From Nocardioides sp. Iso805N (GTDB taxonomy: Bacteria > Actinomycetota > Actinomycetes > Propionibacteriales > Nocardioidaceae): 64,000 nt of DNA. This document shows, one piece after another, positions 25,547 to 34,380 of this stretch. The position numbers were made by a program, and so were the translations under genes. Within the stretch, counting starts at the first letter, position 1. Each line of letters begins with the position of its first letter. The stretch lies in assembly GCF_000364605.1 (NCBI RefSeq), contig NZ_KB822575.1, positions 234,237 through 298,236 of the forward strand, written 5' to 3'. The notes beneath the pieces are model-generated. The model was not told where the DNA came from. It saw only the letters and a program-made list of their open reading frames with translations, and did not search any database.

Positions 25547-26534
25547 AACGCAGGTTGGCGCGCGCCTGAGCCACCGCGTAGAGGGTCACCGACGCCGCCA
25601 CACCCGCATTGAGCGACTCGACGGCGTTGGCCATCGGGATCGACACGATCCGGTCGCAGGTCTGGGTGACCAGCCGCGCCAGGCCGCCACCTTCGGCACC
25701 GACCACGACGACGAGCGGACCGTCGGCGACCTCGGCGACGTCGGTCAGCTGCAGGTCGCCGTCCATGTCGAGGCCGATCACCTGGCAGCCCGCCTCCTGG
25801 TACTCCTTGAGCACCCGGCTCACGTTGACCACCTGTGCCACCGGGATCCGCGCCGCGGCGCCGGCCGAGGTCTTCCACGCCGACGCCGTCACACCAGCCG
25901 CGCGTCGCTCCGGGATCACCACGCCGTGCGCGCCGAAGGCAGCCGCCGAGCGCACGATGGCACCCAGGTTCCGCGGGTCGGTGACGTGGTCGAGTACGAC
26001 GATCAGCGCGTCCTCGCCGGCCTCGGCCGCACGGTCGAGCAGATCCGCGGGGTGCGCGTACTCGTACGCCGGCACTCGGGCGGCGAGGCCCTGGTGCCCG
26101 TTGAAGCCGGTGAGCCGGTCCAGCTCGGGCTTGGGCACCTCGAGCAGACCGATGCCGAGGTCGGCGGCGAGCTGGAAGGCCTCACGCAACCGGCCGTCGC
26201 GCTCAGCACCCTCGGCGACGTAGACCGCGTTGACCGGGACGCCCTCGCGCAGGGCCTCCACGACCGGGTTGCGGCCGATGATCCACTCGGCGTCACCGGA
26301 GCCGCGCTTGCGCTGGGCACCGCCGCTGCCGCCGCTGCCCTTCGGCGAGCGCCGTGCCGCCGAGCGATCGGCGAGCTCCGCGGAGCGGTAGGCCTTGTGA
26401 TAGGGGCGGTCCTTCGCCTTCGGTGTCGGGCCCTTGCCCTCCAGGCCGCGACGGACCTTCCCACCGGAGCCGATCGTGGCGCCCTTCTTGTTGCTCTTCT
26501 GAATAGCGCCGCGGCGCTGCGAGTTTCCAGCCAT
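25545..26534 (-). CDS. rlmB: 23S rRNA (guanosine-2'-O)-methyltransferase RlmB-type (SpoU family)
   Basis: The 329-residue protein has a basic, Gly/Lys-rich N-terminal tail (about 80 residues), a substrate-binding domain beginning WIIGRNPVVEALREG, and the SPOUT knot: motif 1 LDHVTDPRNLGAIVRSA, motif 2 VVVGAEGGGL and motif 3 IPMANAVESLNAGVAAS. The family methylates a ribose in 23S rRNA (G2251 in E. coli). The ATG at 26534 shares one base with the cysS stop (TGATG), so translation is coupled. The same cysS-rlmB order is known in mycobacteria. Confidence 0.92.
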   Translation of the reverse strand: MAGNSQRRGAIQKSNKKGATIGSGGKVRRGLEGKGPTPKAKDRPYHKAYRSAELADRSAARRSPKGSGGSGGAQRKRGSGDAEWIIGRNPVVEALREGVPVNAVYVAEGAERDGRLREAFQLAADLGIGLLEVPKPELDRLTGFNGHQGLAARVPAYEYAHPADLLDRAAEAGEDALIVVLDHVTDPRNLGAIVRSAAAFGAHGVVIPERRAAGVTASAWKTSAGAAARIPVAQVVNVSRVLKEYQEAGCQVIGLDMDGDLQLTDVAEVADGPLVVVVGAEGGGLARLVTQTCDRIVSIPMANAVESLNAGVAASVTLYAVAQARANLR

Positions 26535-27943
26535 CAGGAAAGGCTCCACTTCGGTCCGTCGGGGGTGTCCTCGAGGTCGATCCCGGCCGCCTTCAGCTGG
26601 TCGCGGATCTCGTCGGCGCGCGCCCAGTCCTTGGCCACGCGTGCCGCCGCGCGCTGCTCCAGCAGCCCGGCGACCAGAGCGCCGACAGCGGCCACGGCCT
26701 TGTCGTCGTCCTGCGCCGTACTGCCCCAGGCGGGGTCGGCGGGGTTGAGTCCTAGTACGTCGAGCATCGCCACCACGGCGGCGACGCTGAGCGAGGGGTC
26801 CTCGCCGGCAGCGAGCTGCCGGTTGCCCTCGCGCACCGTGTCGTAGAGCACCGCGACCGCACCCGGCGTACCGAGATCGTCGTCCATCGACGCGGCGAAC
26901 GCGTCGGGCACCCGCGCCTCGACGGGCTCGGAGTCGGTTCCCCGAGCTTGAGCGGCGCGCTCCAGAAAGTGCTCGATCCGGCGAAAGCCGACAGCAGCCT
27001 CCTCCAACGCCTCGAAGCTGAACTCGACGTGCGAGCGGTAGTGCGCGGCGACCAGGTAGTAGCGCAGCTCGATGCCGCGGAAGCGCTGCAGCACGGCCGG
27101 GATCGTCAGCGAGTTGCCGAGCGACTTCGACATCTTCTCGCCGGCCGTGGTGATCCAGGCGTTGTGCATCCAGTACGTCGAGAACGGGCGCCCGGCCGCG
27201 CGGGCCTGCGCCAGCTCGTTCTCGTGGTGCGGGAAGCGCAGGTCGAGCCCGCCTCCGTGGATGTCGAACGCGTCCCCGAGGTACTTGCCCGCCATCGCGG
27301 TGCACTCGATGTGCCACCCGGGCCGGCCGCGGCCCCAGGGCGAGGGCCAGGACGCCGTCTCGGGCTCGCTGTCCTTGCGGCCCTTCCACAGCGCGAAGTC
27401 GCGGGCGTCGCGCTTGCCGCGCGGATCTGCGTCCTCGGCCGCGACCATGTCCTCGACCTTCTGCCCCGACAGCTCGCCGTACGCCGACCACGTGCGGACG
27501 TCGAAGTAGACATCGCCGGAGCCGTCCTCGGCCGGGTAGGCGTGCCCCCGCTCGATCAGCTCGGCGATCAGCTCGACCATCTCCGGGATGTGCCCGGTGG
27601 CGGCCGGCTCGTAGGTCGGCGCGGCCACGTTGAGCGAGGCGTAGGCCTGGGCGAGCTCGCGGTGCATCTCGTAGGCCAGGTTGTACCAGGGACGGCCCTG
27701 GTCCCGTGCCTTGAGGAGGATCTTGTCGTCGATGTCGGTGACGTTGCGGATGAACGTGGTCTCGTAGCCCCGGTGGCGCAGCCAGCGCTGCAGCACGTCG
27801 AAGTTGACGCCGCTGCGCACGTGACCGACATGGGGCTCGGACTGGACGGTCAGACCGCAGACATAGAGCGACGCCTTGCCCTCGACGAGAGGCACGAAGT
27901 CACGCACTTCGCGGGTCGCGCTGTCATAGATCCGGAACGTCAC
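26534..27943 (-). CDS. cysS: Cysteinyl-tRNA synthetase
   Basis: The 469-residue class I synthetase attaches cysteine to tRNA-Cys. It has the zinc-binding Cys in LYVCGLTVQ, the HIGH-type motif PHVGHVRSGVNF, the metal site GWHIECTAM and the KMSKS motif GEKMSKSLGNS. The GTG at 27943 has a TAGACT box 6 bp upstream, indicating a leaderless message. rlmB follows with a one-base overlap. Confidence 0.96.
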   Translation of the reverse strand: MTFRIYDSATREVRDFVPLVEGKASLYVCGLTVQSEPHVGHVRSGVNFDVLQRWLRHRGYETTFIRNVTDIDDKILLKARDQGRPWYNLAYEMHRELAQAYASLNVAAPTYEPAATGHIPEMVELIAELIERGHAYPAEDGSGDVYFDVRTWSAYGELSGQKVEDMVAAEDADPRGKRDARDFALWKGRKDSEPETASWPSPWGRGRPGWHIECTAMAGKYLGDAFDIHGGGLDLRFPHHENELAQARAAGRPFSTYWMHNAWITTAGEKMSKSLGNSLTIPAVLQRFRGIELRYYLVAAHYRSHVEFSFEALEEAAVGFRRIEHFLERAAQARGTDSEPVEARVPDAFAASMDDDLGTPGAVAVLYDTVREGNRQLAAGEDPSLSVAAVVAMLDVLGLNPADPAWGSTAQDDDKAVAAVGALVAGLLEQRAAARVAKDWARADEIRDQLKAAGIDLEDTPDGPKWSLS

Positions 27944-28012
27944 CTGCTGAGTCTAGGGATGGTGCTGGGGCTATCGGAAAAGTCGAGACACCGACGCCCA
28001 TCCGCGGCCGGG

Positions 28013-29518
28013 TCAGGAGACCTCGAAGTCGACCCGGTGCCAGCCGGTGGCACCGTCCGGGACGACGTCGCGGCGTACGGGTGTCTGCACCTCGCCGCTG
28101 CTGCTCACCGCCCGGACCTGCGCCTGGTGCGCCCCACTCGTGAGAGGTACGTCGATGCGCCACTGCACCCAGGTCTCGTCGTCCGGCACCCGACCGAGCG
28201 TCGCCTTCTGCCAGGCGCCGCCGTCGACGGAGACCTCGACCGACGCGATGCCGGTCTCCTGCTGCCAGGCCACCCCGGCGATCGTGTATGTCCCTGCCGG
28301 CACGACATCGCCCGACGCCGGCCGGTCGATCCGGCTGGCGAGCTTGACGGGCCCCTTCACCGCCCAGCCCAGCGGAATCCAGTAGCCGACCGCGTCGTCC
28401 ATGGTGGTGACCTTGAGGTCGACCACCCACTTGCACGCGCTGACGTAGCCGTAGAGCCCGGGCACGATCGTGCGCACCGGGAAGCCGTGGTTGATCGGCA
28501 GCGGCGCGCCGTTCATCGCCACCGCCAGCATCGCGTTGCGATCGTCCTGCAGCGCCGAGAGCGGCGTACCGCAGGTCCATCCGTCGGCGCTGGTCTGCAG
28601 CACCGCATCCGCGCCGCTCTTCACACCTGCCTCGGCGAGCAGCGAACGCAGCAGCACCCCACTCCACCAGGCGTTGCCGATCAGGTCGCCGCCGACCGGG
28701 TTGGAGACGCAGTTGAGCGTGATCCAGGCCTGGGTGCGCTGCCGGGCGAGCAGATCGTCGAGGGACAGCGTCAGCTCACGCTCGACCATGCCGTGGATCC
28801 GCACCCGCCACGTCGACGGGTCCAGTGCCGGCGGTGAGACGGCGGTGTCGATCCGGTAGAACGCGCCGGTCGGGGTCGCCCACGGCAGCGCCAGCCCGAG
28901 ATCGGCGCCGGTCGGCACCACCGGAGGTGTCACGCCGGTGAGACGGAGCCGGGAGCGGGCCTGTTCGACGGCTCGACGCCCCCGTCCGACGTACGGCGCG
29001 AACGCGCCCACCACGACCGCGCCGGCAGCCACCAGTCCCAGTCGGAGCGCTGCCCGCCGGCCCTCCGGCGGCTGGTAGCGCAGCGGCTCGGTGATCAGCC
29101 CGAAGACGCCGACCCAGGTCAGCAGGCCGATCATCACCGCGATCTGGCCGTGGCCACCCTCGGCACGCTCGGCCGCGACCGCCAGGCCACCGACGACCCC
29201 GAGCACCAGGAAGCCGAGGATCGGCACCCACCAGTGCCGGCGTCCGGCTGCGCCGAGCAGCGCGAAGATCACGGTCAGCAGCGCCACGATGATGCTGACC
29301 AGCACCGGCTTGTCCCGGTGTCCGAGGTGCTGGATGGCCGTCTCGGCCACGTGACCGGGCGTGTGCCGGATCACCCACTCGGCGACGGCGACCACCGGCC
29401 AGGCCCGCACGTGCAGCGCGTTCGCGGCGAACCAGCTGGTGGCGAGGCCGGAGGCGCCCGCGACCACACCAGCCACGGGCCACTGCCAGCTGGGCCCCCG
29501 TGGTCCGGACTGCGTCAC
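28013..29518 (-). CDS. Membrane-anchored molybdopterin oxidoreductase (sulfite oxidase-like)
   Basis: The 501-residue protein has four to five membrane helices in the first 180 residues (for example [20 protein letters not shown] and [20 protein letters not shown]), then a sulfite-oxidase-fold Mo-MPT domain with the molybdenum ligand Cys in [32 protein letters not shown], and a C-terminal Ig-like dimerisation domain. It should oxidise or reduce a small oxo-compound outside the membrane; the substrate is unknown. The GTG at 29518 is chosen over an upstream in-frame start that would overlap ispF. Confidence 0.87.
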   Translation of the reverse strand: MTQSGPRGPSWQWPVAGVVAGASGLATSWFAANALHVRAWPVVAVAEWVIRHTPGHVAETAIQHLGHRDKPVLVSIIVALLTVIFALLGAAGRRHWWVPILGFLVLGVVGGLAVAAERAEGGHGQIAVMIGLLTWVGVFGLITEPLRYQPPEGRRAALRLGLVAAGAVVVGAFAPYVGRGRRAVEQARSRLRLTGVTPPVVPTGADLGLALPWATPTGAFYRIDTAVSPPALDPSTWRVRIHGMVERELTLSLDDLLARQRTQAWITLNCVSNPVGGDLIGNAWWSGVLLRSLLAEAGVKSGADAVLQTSADGWTCGTPLSALQDDRNAMLAVAMNGAPLPINHGFPVRTIVPGLYGYVSACKWVVDLKVTTMDDAVGYWIPLGWAVKGPVKLASRIDRPASGDVVPAGTYTIAGVAWQQETGIASVEVSVDGGAWQKATLGRVPDDETWVQWRIDVPLTSGAHQAQVRAVSSSGEVQTPVRRDVVPDGATGWHRVDFEVS

Positions 29519-29551
29519 GGGCTCCAGTGTGCCTCGGGCATGATCGAGTGC

Positions 29552-30037
29552 GTGAACCCGCCACGGATCGGCATCGGAACAGACGTCCACCGGCTCGCAC
29601 CCGGCGTACCCATGCACCTGGCAGGCCTGGCGTGGCCGGACTCGCCGGTCGGCCTGGAGGGCCATTCCGACGGCGACGTCGCCGCCCACGCCGCCTGTGA
29701 CGCGCTGCTCTCCGCGGCCGGGCTGGGCGACCTCGGCTCCAACTTCGGTACGGCGGAGCCCGCGTGGGCCGGCGCCGCCGGAGCGACACTGCTGGGCGAG
29801 ACCGCCCGCCGGGTCCGCGAGGCGGGCTTCACGATCGGCAACGTGACGATCCAGGTGATCGGCAACCAGCCGAAGCTAGGTCCGCGCCGGGCCGAGGCGC
29901 AGGCGGCCCTGTCCGCCGCACTCGGCGCTCCGGTGACGGTCTCGGCCACCACCACCGACGGACTCGGCCTGACCGGCCGTGGCGAGGGGCTGGCCGCGAT
30001 CGCGACGGCGCTCATCGTCGGGCCCACTGCCGGGTAG
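29552..30037 (+). CDS. ispF: 2-C-methyl-D-erythritol 2,4-cyclodiphosphate synthase
   Basis: The roughly 161-residue MEP-pathway enzyme cyclises CDP-methylerythritol 2-phosphate. Metal-binding residues appear in [12 protein letters not shown] and [18 protein letters not shown]; the CMP and trimer contacts in [15 protein letters not shown] and [17 protein letters not shown]. The GTG at 29552 lies 7 bp after a CATGAT box and gives the usual N-terminus; ATG 29540 is the alternative. ispD is 2.2 kb away on the same strand. Confidence 0.93.
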   Translation: MNPPRIGIGTDVHRLAPGVPMHLAGLAWPDSPVGLEGHSDGDVAAHAACDALLSAAGLGDLGSNFGTAEPAWAGAAGATLLGETARRVREAGFTIGNVTIQVIGNQPKLGPRRAEAQAALSAALGAPVTVSATTTDGLGLTGRGEGLAAIATALIVGPTAG

Positions 30038-30113
30038 CTGTCTGTTTGCGACACCGCGGACACCCGCACCGAACGGCGCAGAGCATCGCGCGCAACCGAG
30101 CCGAAGGAACCAG

Positions 30114-31781
30114 ATGAGCAACCAGGACATGTCCGACCGCGACTGGTGGCGGCAGGCGGTCGTCTACCAGGTCTACCCGCGCAGCTTCGCCGACCACGAC
30201 GGCGACGGCGTCGGCGACCTGCCGGGCATCACGTCCCGGGTCGGCTACCTGAAGGCGCTGGGCGTGGACGCGATCTGGCTCAGCCCGTTCTATCCCTCGG
30301 CGCTGGCCGACGGCGGCTACGACGTCGACGACTACCGCGACGTCGACCCGCTGCTGGGCACGCTGGCCGACTTCGACGCGATGGTCGCGGCGCTGCACGA
30401 CGCGGGGATCAAGCTGATCATCGACATCGTGCCCAACCACACCTCCAACCGGCACCGTTGGTTCCGGGAGGCGCTCGCGGCTGCACCCGGCTCCCCCGCC
30501 CGCGAGCGCTACCACTTCCGCGACGGCACCGGTCCCGACGGCAGTGAGCCGCCGAGCGACTGGCCCTCGATGTTCGGCGGTCCGGCCTGGCACCGGGTCC
30601 CGGATGGCCAGTGGTACCTCCACCTCTTCGCCCCCGAGCAGCCCGACCTCAACTGGGACAACCCCGAGGTTCGCGAGGACTTCCTCACCACCTTGCGGTT
30701 CTGGTCCGACCGGGGGGTGGACGGCTTCCGGATCGACGTCGCGCACGCGTTGACCAAGGACATGAGCGACCCGCTCCCCTCCGCACCGGACCTGCCCGAC
30801 CAGCAGCAGCCGCTCGTCGGCGACCACCCGATCTGGGATCGTGACGATGCCCAGGAGGTCTTCCGCGGCTGGCGCAAGGTGTTCGACGAGTACGACCCGC
30901 CACGCACCGCGGTGGCCGAGGCGTGGTGCCACCCCAGCCGCCGGGCTCGCTACGCGCAGCCGGAGAGCCTCGGCCAGGCGTTCAACTTCGACCTCCTCCA
31001 GGCCGACTGGGACGCGAGCACGTTCCGCACCGTGATCACCCGCAACCTGGAGGCCAGCGAGGAGTCCGGCTCGTCCTCCACATGGGTGCTCTCCAACCAC
31101 GACGTGGTCCGGCACGCCTCCCGCTACGGCCTGCCGATCGGGCCGAACGGCTCCGGTGCGCCCGCACAGCTCGGCCAGGACGGCCGGGGCTGGGTGAACA
31201 GCGACGGTACGACGCCCCAGCTCGACCCGGAGCTCGGGCTGCAACGAGCACGGGCCGCCTCGCTGCTGCTGCTCGCGCTGCCGGGATCGGCGTACCTCTT
31301 CCAGGGCGAGGAGCTGGGCCTGCACGAGGTCGCCGACCTCCCCCACGACGCGCTGCAGGACCCCACCTACGAGCGCTCCGGGCACCAGCAGAAGGGCCGC
31401 GACGGCTGCCGGGTACCGATCCCGTGGAACCGCGAGGGCTCGTCGTTCGGCTTCGGCACCGGCGGCGCGCACCTGCCGCAGCCGCGATGGTTCGCGTCGG
31501 TGTCCGTCCAGGCGGAGCAGGACGATCCGTCCTCGACGCTGAGCCTCTACCGAGCAGCCATCGCCGTACGGGCCCGGCTGCAGGGCGAGGAGTCCCTGAC
31601 CTGGGTCGACTCGGCTCCGAACCTGCTGCACTTCACCCGGCCCGGGGGCTGGCACTGCCTGACCAACCTCGGTGCGGCGCCGGTCGACCTGCCCGACGGC
31701 GAGGTGATGGTGACCAGCGGGCCGCTGCGCGACGGTCTGCTTCCGCAGGACACCACCGCCTGGGTGGTGACCCGGCGCTGA
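30114..31781 (+). CDS. GH13 alpha-glucosidase (oligo-1,6-glucosidase/trehalulose-type clade)
   Basis: The 555-residue enzyme starts WWRQAVVYQVYPRSFADHDG and has LIIDIVPNHTSNRH, DGFRIDVAHALTKD (nucleophile), RTAVAEAWCHP (acid/base Glu) and STWVLSNHDVVRHAS. It is the alpha-glucosidase type that releases glucose from maltose or isomaltose, complementing the GH13 and GH15 enzymes in this window. GAAGGAAC precedes the ATG at 30114. It ends one base from the convergent NirD-like gene. Confidence 0.88.
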   Translation: MSNQDMSDRDWWRQAVVYQVYPRSFADHDGDGVGDLPGITSRVGYLKALGVDAIWLSPFYPSALADGGYDVDDYRDVDPLLGTLADFDAMVAALHDAGIKLIIDIVPNHTSNRHRWFREALAAAPGSPARERYHFRDGTGPDGSEPPSDWPSMFGGPAWHRVPDGQWYLHLFAPEQPDLNWDNPEVREDFLTTLRFWSDRGVDGFRIDVAHALTKDMSDPLPSAPDLPDQQQPLVGDHPIWDRDDAQEVFRGWRKVFDEYDPPRTAVAEAWCHPSRRARYAQPESLGQAFNFDLLQADWDASTFRTVITRNLEASEESGSSSTWVLSNHDVVRHASRYGLPIGPNGSGAPAQLGQDGRGWVNSDGTTPQLDPELGLQRARAASLLLLALPGSAYLFQGEELGLHEVADLPHDALQDPTYERSGHQQKGRDGCRVPIPWNREGSSFGFGTGGAHLPQPRWFASVSVQAEQDDPSSTLSLYRAAIAVRARLQGEESLTWVDSAPNLLHFTRPGGWHCLTNLGAAPVDLPDGEVMVTSGPLRDGLLPQDTTAWVVTRR

Positions 31782-31782
31782 G

Positions 31783-32142
31783 TCACGACCTGACCCGACG
31801 CCCCACGTGGACGACGCCGTCGATGATCTGGACCGCGTAGACCGGCACCGCCACGTGGGGATCGTCCAAGCATCGGCCGGTGCGCAGGTCGAAGCCGTGC
31901 CGATGGGTCGGCGAGGCCACGAACGGCACTCCCGCCCGGAGGCCGACGATGCCGCGGGCCAGCATCGAGGTCCGGGCGAAGGGATCGTGGTTGCCGAGCG
32001 CGTAGACGGTGTCGTCGACCGTGCGGAACAGCGCCATCGCCTGGCCGTGCACGAGCGCCGTCGCGCCGCGCTCGACTTCGAGGTCATCGAGTCGGCAGAC
32101 CGCCTGCCACTCGGCGGCGCCCGGAGCCTGTCGCGGTGTCAT
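31783..32142 (-). CDS. Orphan NirD-like (Rieske-fold) protein
   Basis: The 119-residue product matches the small subunit of NADH nitrite reductase: WQAVCRLDDLEVERGATAL, VYALGNHDPFARTSMLARGIVG and SPTHRHGFDLRTGRCLDDP. Like NirD of E. coli it keeps the Rieske fold but lacks the CxH...CxxH cluster ligands, so it should not hold a 2Fe-2S cluster. No nirB or other nitrite gene is nearby. The ATG at 32142 begins at the family start. Confidence 0.8.
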   Translation of the reverse strand: MTPRQAPGAAEWQAVCRLDDLEVERGATALVHGQAMALFRTVDDTVYALGNHDPFARTSMLARGIVGLRAGVPFVASPTHRHGFDLRTGRCLDDPHVAVPVYAVQIIDGVVHVGRRVRS

Positions 32143-32251
32143 GGTGCGCTCGACCGTAGGGCGGCCAGGTTCTCGGATCGTTTCTGGATGTAACAGCCAT
32201 GAAAACGATTGCTCCCGACCGCCCTTCGAAGCCGGCCAGTAGCCTTCCGGC

Positions 32252-32974
32252 ATGCCTGCCGCGATCGTGCTCCTCGCCGCCGGGTCCGGTTCCCGGGTCG
32301 GCGCCGGGATCAACAAGATCCTGCTCCCGCTGGGCGGCTCGACGGTGCTCGGCCACTCGCTGAGCACCGCACTGTCGGTGCCCGACGTCGCTCGCTTCGT
32401 GCTGGTCGTCCGGGCGGGCGAGCAGGACGAGGTCGCCGAGGCGGTGGTGCCACTGCTCGGCGATCACGAGGTGGCGGTCGTGGCCGGCGGCGAGACCCGG
32501 CATGCGTCGGAGTGGCAGGCGCTCCAGGTGCTGGCCGCCGACATCGAGGGCGGCGCGATCGACGTGGTCACGATCCACGACGCCGCCCGGCCGCTGGCCG
32601 AGGCACAGCTCTACAGCGCCACGATCGCGGCCGCGCGCGAGCACGGTGGCGCGATACCGGCGGCGCCGCTCGGTCACCTGCTGACCCGTGCGCTCGCCCC
32701 GGTCGCTGGAGGCGCTGGAGGCGCTGGAGACGTCGGGGATGTCGGAGATGGCGGTGGGCAAGCTCTGGTCGGCGTGCAGACCCCACAATCGTTCCGGGCC
32801 GTCGACTTGCTTGCGGCCTACCGGGTGGCGGCCGCGGAAGGGACGGAGTTCACCGACACCGCCGGCTGCCTGGAGCGCTATGGCCGGGTCCGGATCGCCG
32901 CCGTACCCTCCACGCGGGCCAACCTGAAGGTGACCTTCCCCGAGGACGTCGCACTGGCCGAGGCGCTGGGATAG
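32252..32974 (+). CDS. ispD: 2-C-methyl-D-erythritol 4-phosphate cytidylyltransferase
   Basis: The 240-residue MEP-pathway enzyme has the nucleotide-binding [59 protein letters not shown] and [14 protein letters not shown]. The usual PVTDTIK segment is degenerate ([12 protein letters not shown]) and is followed by a Gly/Asp-rich stretch of about 17 residues ([14 protein letters not shown]) encoded by short repeats. A TAGCCT box 6 bp before the ATG points to a leaderless message. Its last codons and stop are part of a 75-bp inverted repeat shared with the convergent IspD-like gene. Confidence 0.88.
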   Translation: MPAAIVLLAAGSGSRVGAGINKILLPLGGSTVLGHSLSTALSVPDVARFVLVVRAGEQDEVAEAVVPLLGDHEVAVVAGGETRHASEWQALQVLAADIEGGAIDVVTIHDAARPLAEAQLYSATIAAAREHGGAIPAAPLGHLLTRALAPVAGGAGGAGDVGDVGDGGGQALVGVQTPQSFRAVDLLAAYRVAAAEGTEFTDTAGCLERYGRVRIAAVPSTRANLKVTFPEDVALAEALG

Positions 32975-33038
32975 TCCGGGGCGGAAATCATGGGTTACCC
33001 GCTGGTAGCCCTGATTTCCGCCCCGGACTATCCCAGCG
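32964..33038. terminator. Long inverted repeat joining the ispD and IspD-like genes
   Basis: A perfect 27-bp arm pair (left arm 32964-32990, starting CGCTGGGATAGTCCGGGGCG; right arm 33012-33038) encloses a 21-nt loop that is itself nearly palindromic. Both stop codons (TAG) and the last codons (Leu-Gly) of the two convergent genes lie inside the arms. Acts most likely as a bidirectional terminator. Confidence 0.85.
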
Positions 33039-33579
33039 TCAGCGCTTCCAGCACACGTACGTCGTCAAGATCCGCGACCCGGCGCCCTTCAGCAGGGGCC
33101 TCCAGCGTGACGACTCTGAAGCGCGTCGCCAGGGCGGCGGCGATGGCGGCGAAGTCGCCGCTCGGGGCGACGTCGAGCTGGGCCACGACGGAGGCCGGCA
33201 GCACGATGGGGGAGGTGACCTCGACCAGGTCGGAGCGATCGAGGGTGCCTCCCACCATCCCGTCGGCGACGGTCTTGACGGTGTCGGTGACGGGCCGGAA
33301 CGCCACCACGACGGCGTCATGCTCGACGGCCTGCTGGACGCATTCGGCGACGAAACTCGCCGGCGTCATGGGGCACAGCGCATCGTGCAGGACATAGGCC
33401 TCCCCTGCCTCGGCGACGGCCTCCCACGGCACGGTGAAGTCGACCGGCGTCACACCGGCCTCGCCGAGCGCCCAGACCGCACACGCGACCAGGGCCTCGC
33501 CGTGGATCAGGGCAAACGGCAGGGATCCGCGGTCGGCCTCGACCACGGATCCCAGAGCCGGTGTTTCGAATTCAGTCAT
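33028..33579 (-). CDS. Degenerate IspD-like nucleotidyltransferase paralogue
   Basis: The 183-residue protein aligns by eye with the middle of IspD: YVLHDALCPMTPASF for HDAARP, VVVAFRPVTDTVKTVADG for the PVTDT(I/V)K segment, and GTLDRSDLVEVTSPIVLP for TVDRS-x-L-QTPQ. It lacks the N-terminal LAAGxGxR nucleotide loop, so it is unlikely to be an independent cytidylyltransferase. The true ispD next door is degenerate exactly where this one is conserved. AGGGGAA precedes the ATG at 33579. It sits downstream of carD. Confidence 0.65.
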   Translation of the reverse strand: MTEFETPALGSVVEADRGSLPFALIHGEALVACAVWALGEAGVTPVDFTVPWEAVAEAGEAYVLHDALCPMTPASFVAECVQQAVEHDAVVVAFRPVTDTVKTVADGMVGGTLDRSDLVEVTSPIVLPASVVAQLDVAPSGDFAAIAAALATRFRVVTLEAPAEGRRVADLDDVRVLEALTLG

Positions 33580-33694
33580 ACGTTCCCCTGACGACGTCCG
33601 GTACGTGCCCTGGCAAGGCGCCCGGCGCGAAGGCGGCCTTTGAGCGAAGCGGCCGTCGAGCGACGACAACGCCGGCGACGCGCCGTCTCTGACG

Positions 33695-34180
33695 TCAGGA
33701 AGCGAGGACCTCATCGAGGAGGGCTTCAGCCTTGTCCTCGTTGGTGTGCTCGCACAGGGCGAGCTCCGAGACCAGGATCTGGCGCGCCTTGGCCAGCATC
33801 CGCTTCTCGCCGGCCGACAGGCCGCGGTCACGCTCACGACGCCACAGGTCACGCACGACCTCGGCGACCTTCATGACATCGCCGCTGTGCAGCTTCTCGA
33901 GGTTGGCCTTGTAGCGTCGCGACCAGTTGGTCGGCTCCTCCACGTGCGCAGCGCGAAGGACCTCGAACACGCGGTCGAGACCGTCACGGTCGACGACATC
34001 GCGGACTCCGACAAGGTCGAGGTTGTTGGCCGGGACCCGGACGACCAGGTCCTGCTGAGCGATGATCCTCAGCACGAGGTACTGTCGCTCCTCGCCCTTG
34101 ATGGTCCGCATCTCGATGTCCTCGATGACAGCGGCCCCGTGGTTCGGATAGACGACGGTCTCGCCGACGGTGAAAGTCAT
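33695..34180 (-). CDS. carD: CarD-family transcription regulator
   Basis: The 161-residue RNA-polymerase-binding protein has the N-terminal Tudor-like [24 protein letters not shown], and the C-terminal helical DNA-binding domain, with the promoter-fork tryptophan region [21 protein letters not shown]. CarD stabilises open complexes and is usually essential. A -10 TAGACT with an appropriately spaced TTCCAT lies about 30 bp upstream and a GGAAGGGG ribosome site precedes the ATG. carD next to isp genes is a conserved actinobacterial arrangement. Confidence 0.95.
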   Translation of the reverse strand: MTFTVGETVVYPNHGAAVIEDIEMRTIKGEERQYLVLRIIAQQDLVVRVPANNLDLVGVRDVVDRDGLDRVFEVLRAAHVEEPTNWSRRYKANLEKLHSGDVMKVAEVVRDLWRRERDRGLSAGEKRMLAKARQILVSELALCEHTNEDKAEALLDEVLAS

Positions 34181-34208
34181 ATGTCAGGTACCCCTTCCTA
34201 GACGGCCA

Positions 34209-34236
34209 AGTCTATCACGACCTGAACGCAATGGAA
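34209..34236 (-). promoter_or_regulatory. Candidate carD promoter
   Basis: On the minus strand TTCCAT and TAGACT (34214-34209) are separated by 16 nt, about 30 bp upstream of the carD start codon. The match to consensus is moderate. Confidence 0.4.
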
Positions 34237-34380
34237 TTCGCGTTTGCGCAGGTCAGAGGCCCAATCAGGGCTTGACAGAACCAGTCAGGCTGTGGTGCGC
34301 CCACTATTTGGGACACGGGGGACGCGCCCGGGGCAGTGGTTTGCATGACCCCGGCCTGATCGGTTGGGGATACTGCGCGC

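Noticed and set aside
25545..27491. 648-codon frame extending rlmB upstream
   Set aside because: Upstream part overlaps cysS in another frame and is not protein-like; rlmB starts at 26534.
28013..32142. Genomic island between cysS and ispD
   Set aside because: The interrupting genes have the same base composition and promoter style as the rest; no mobility genes, tRNA or direct repeats flank them.
33028..33579. IspD-like gene as a pseudogene
   Set aside because: The frame is intact, has a ribosome site and keeps a coherent set of IspD motifs; degenerate function is possible but decay is not evident.
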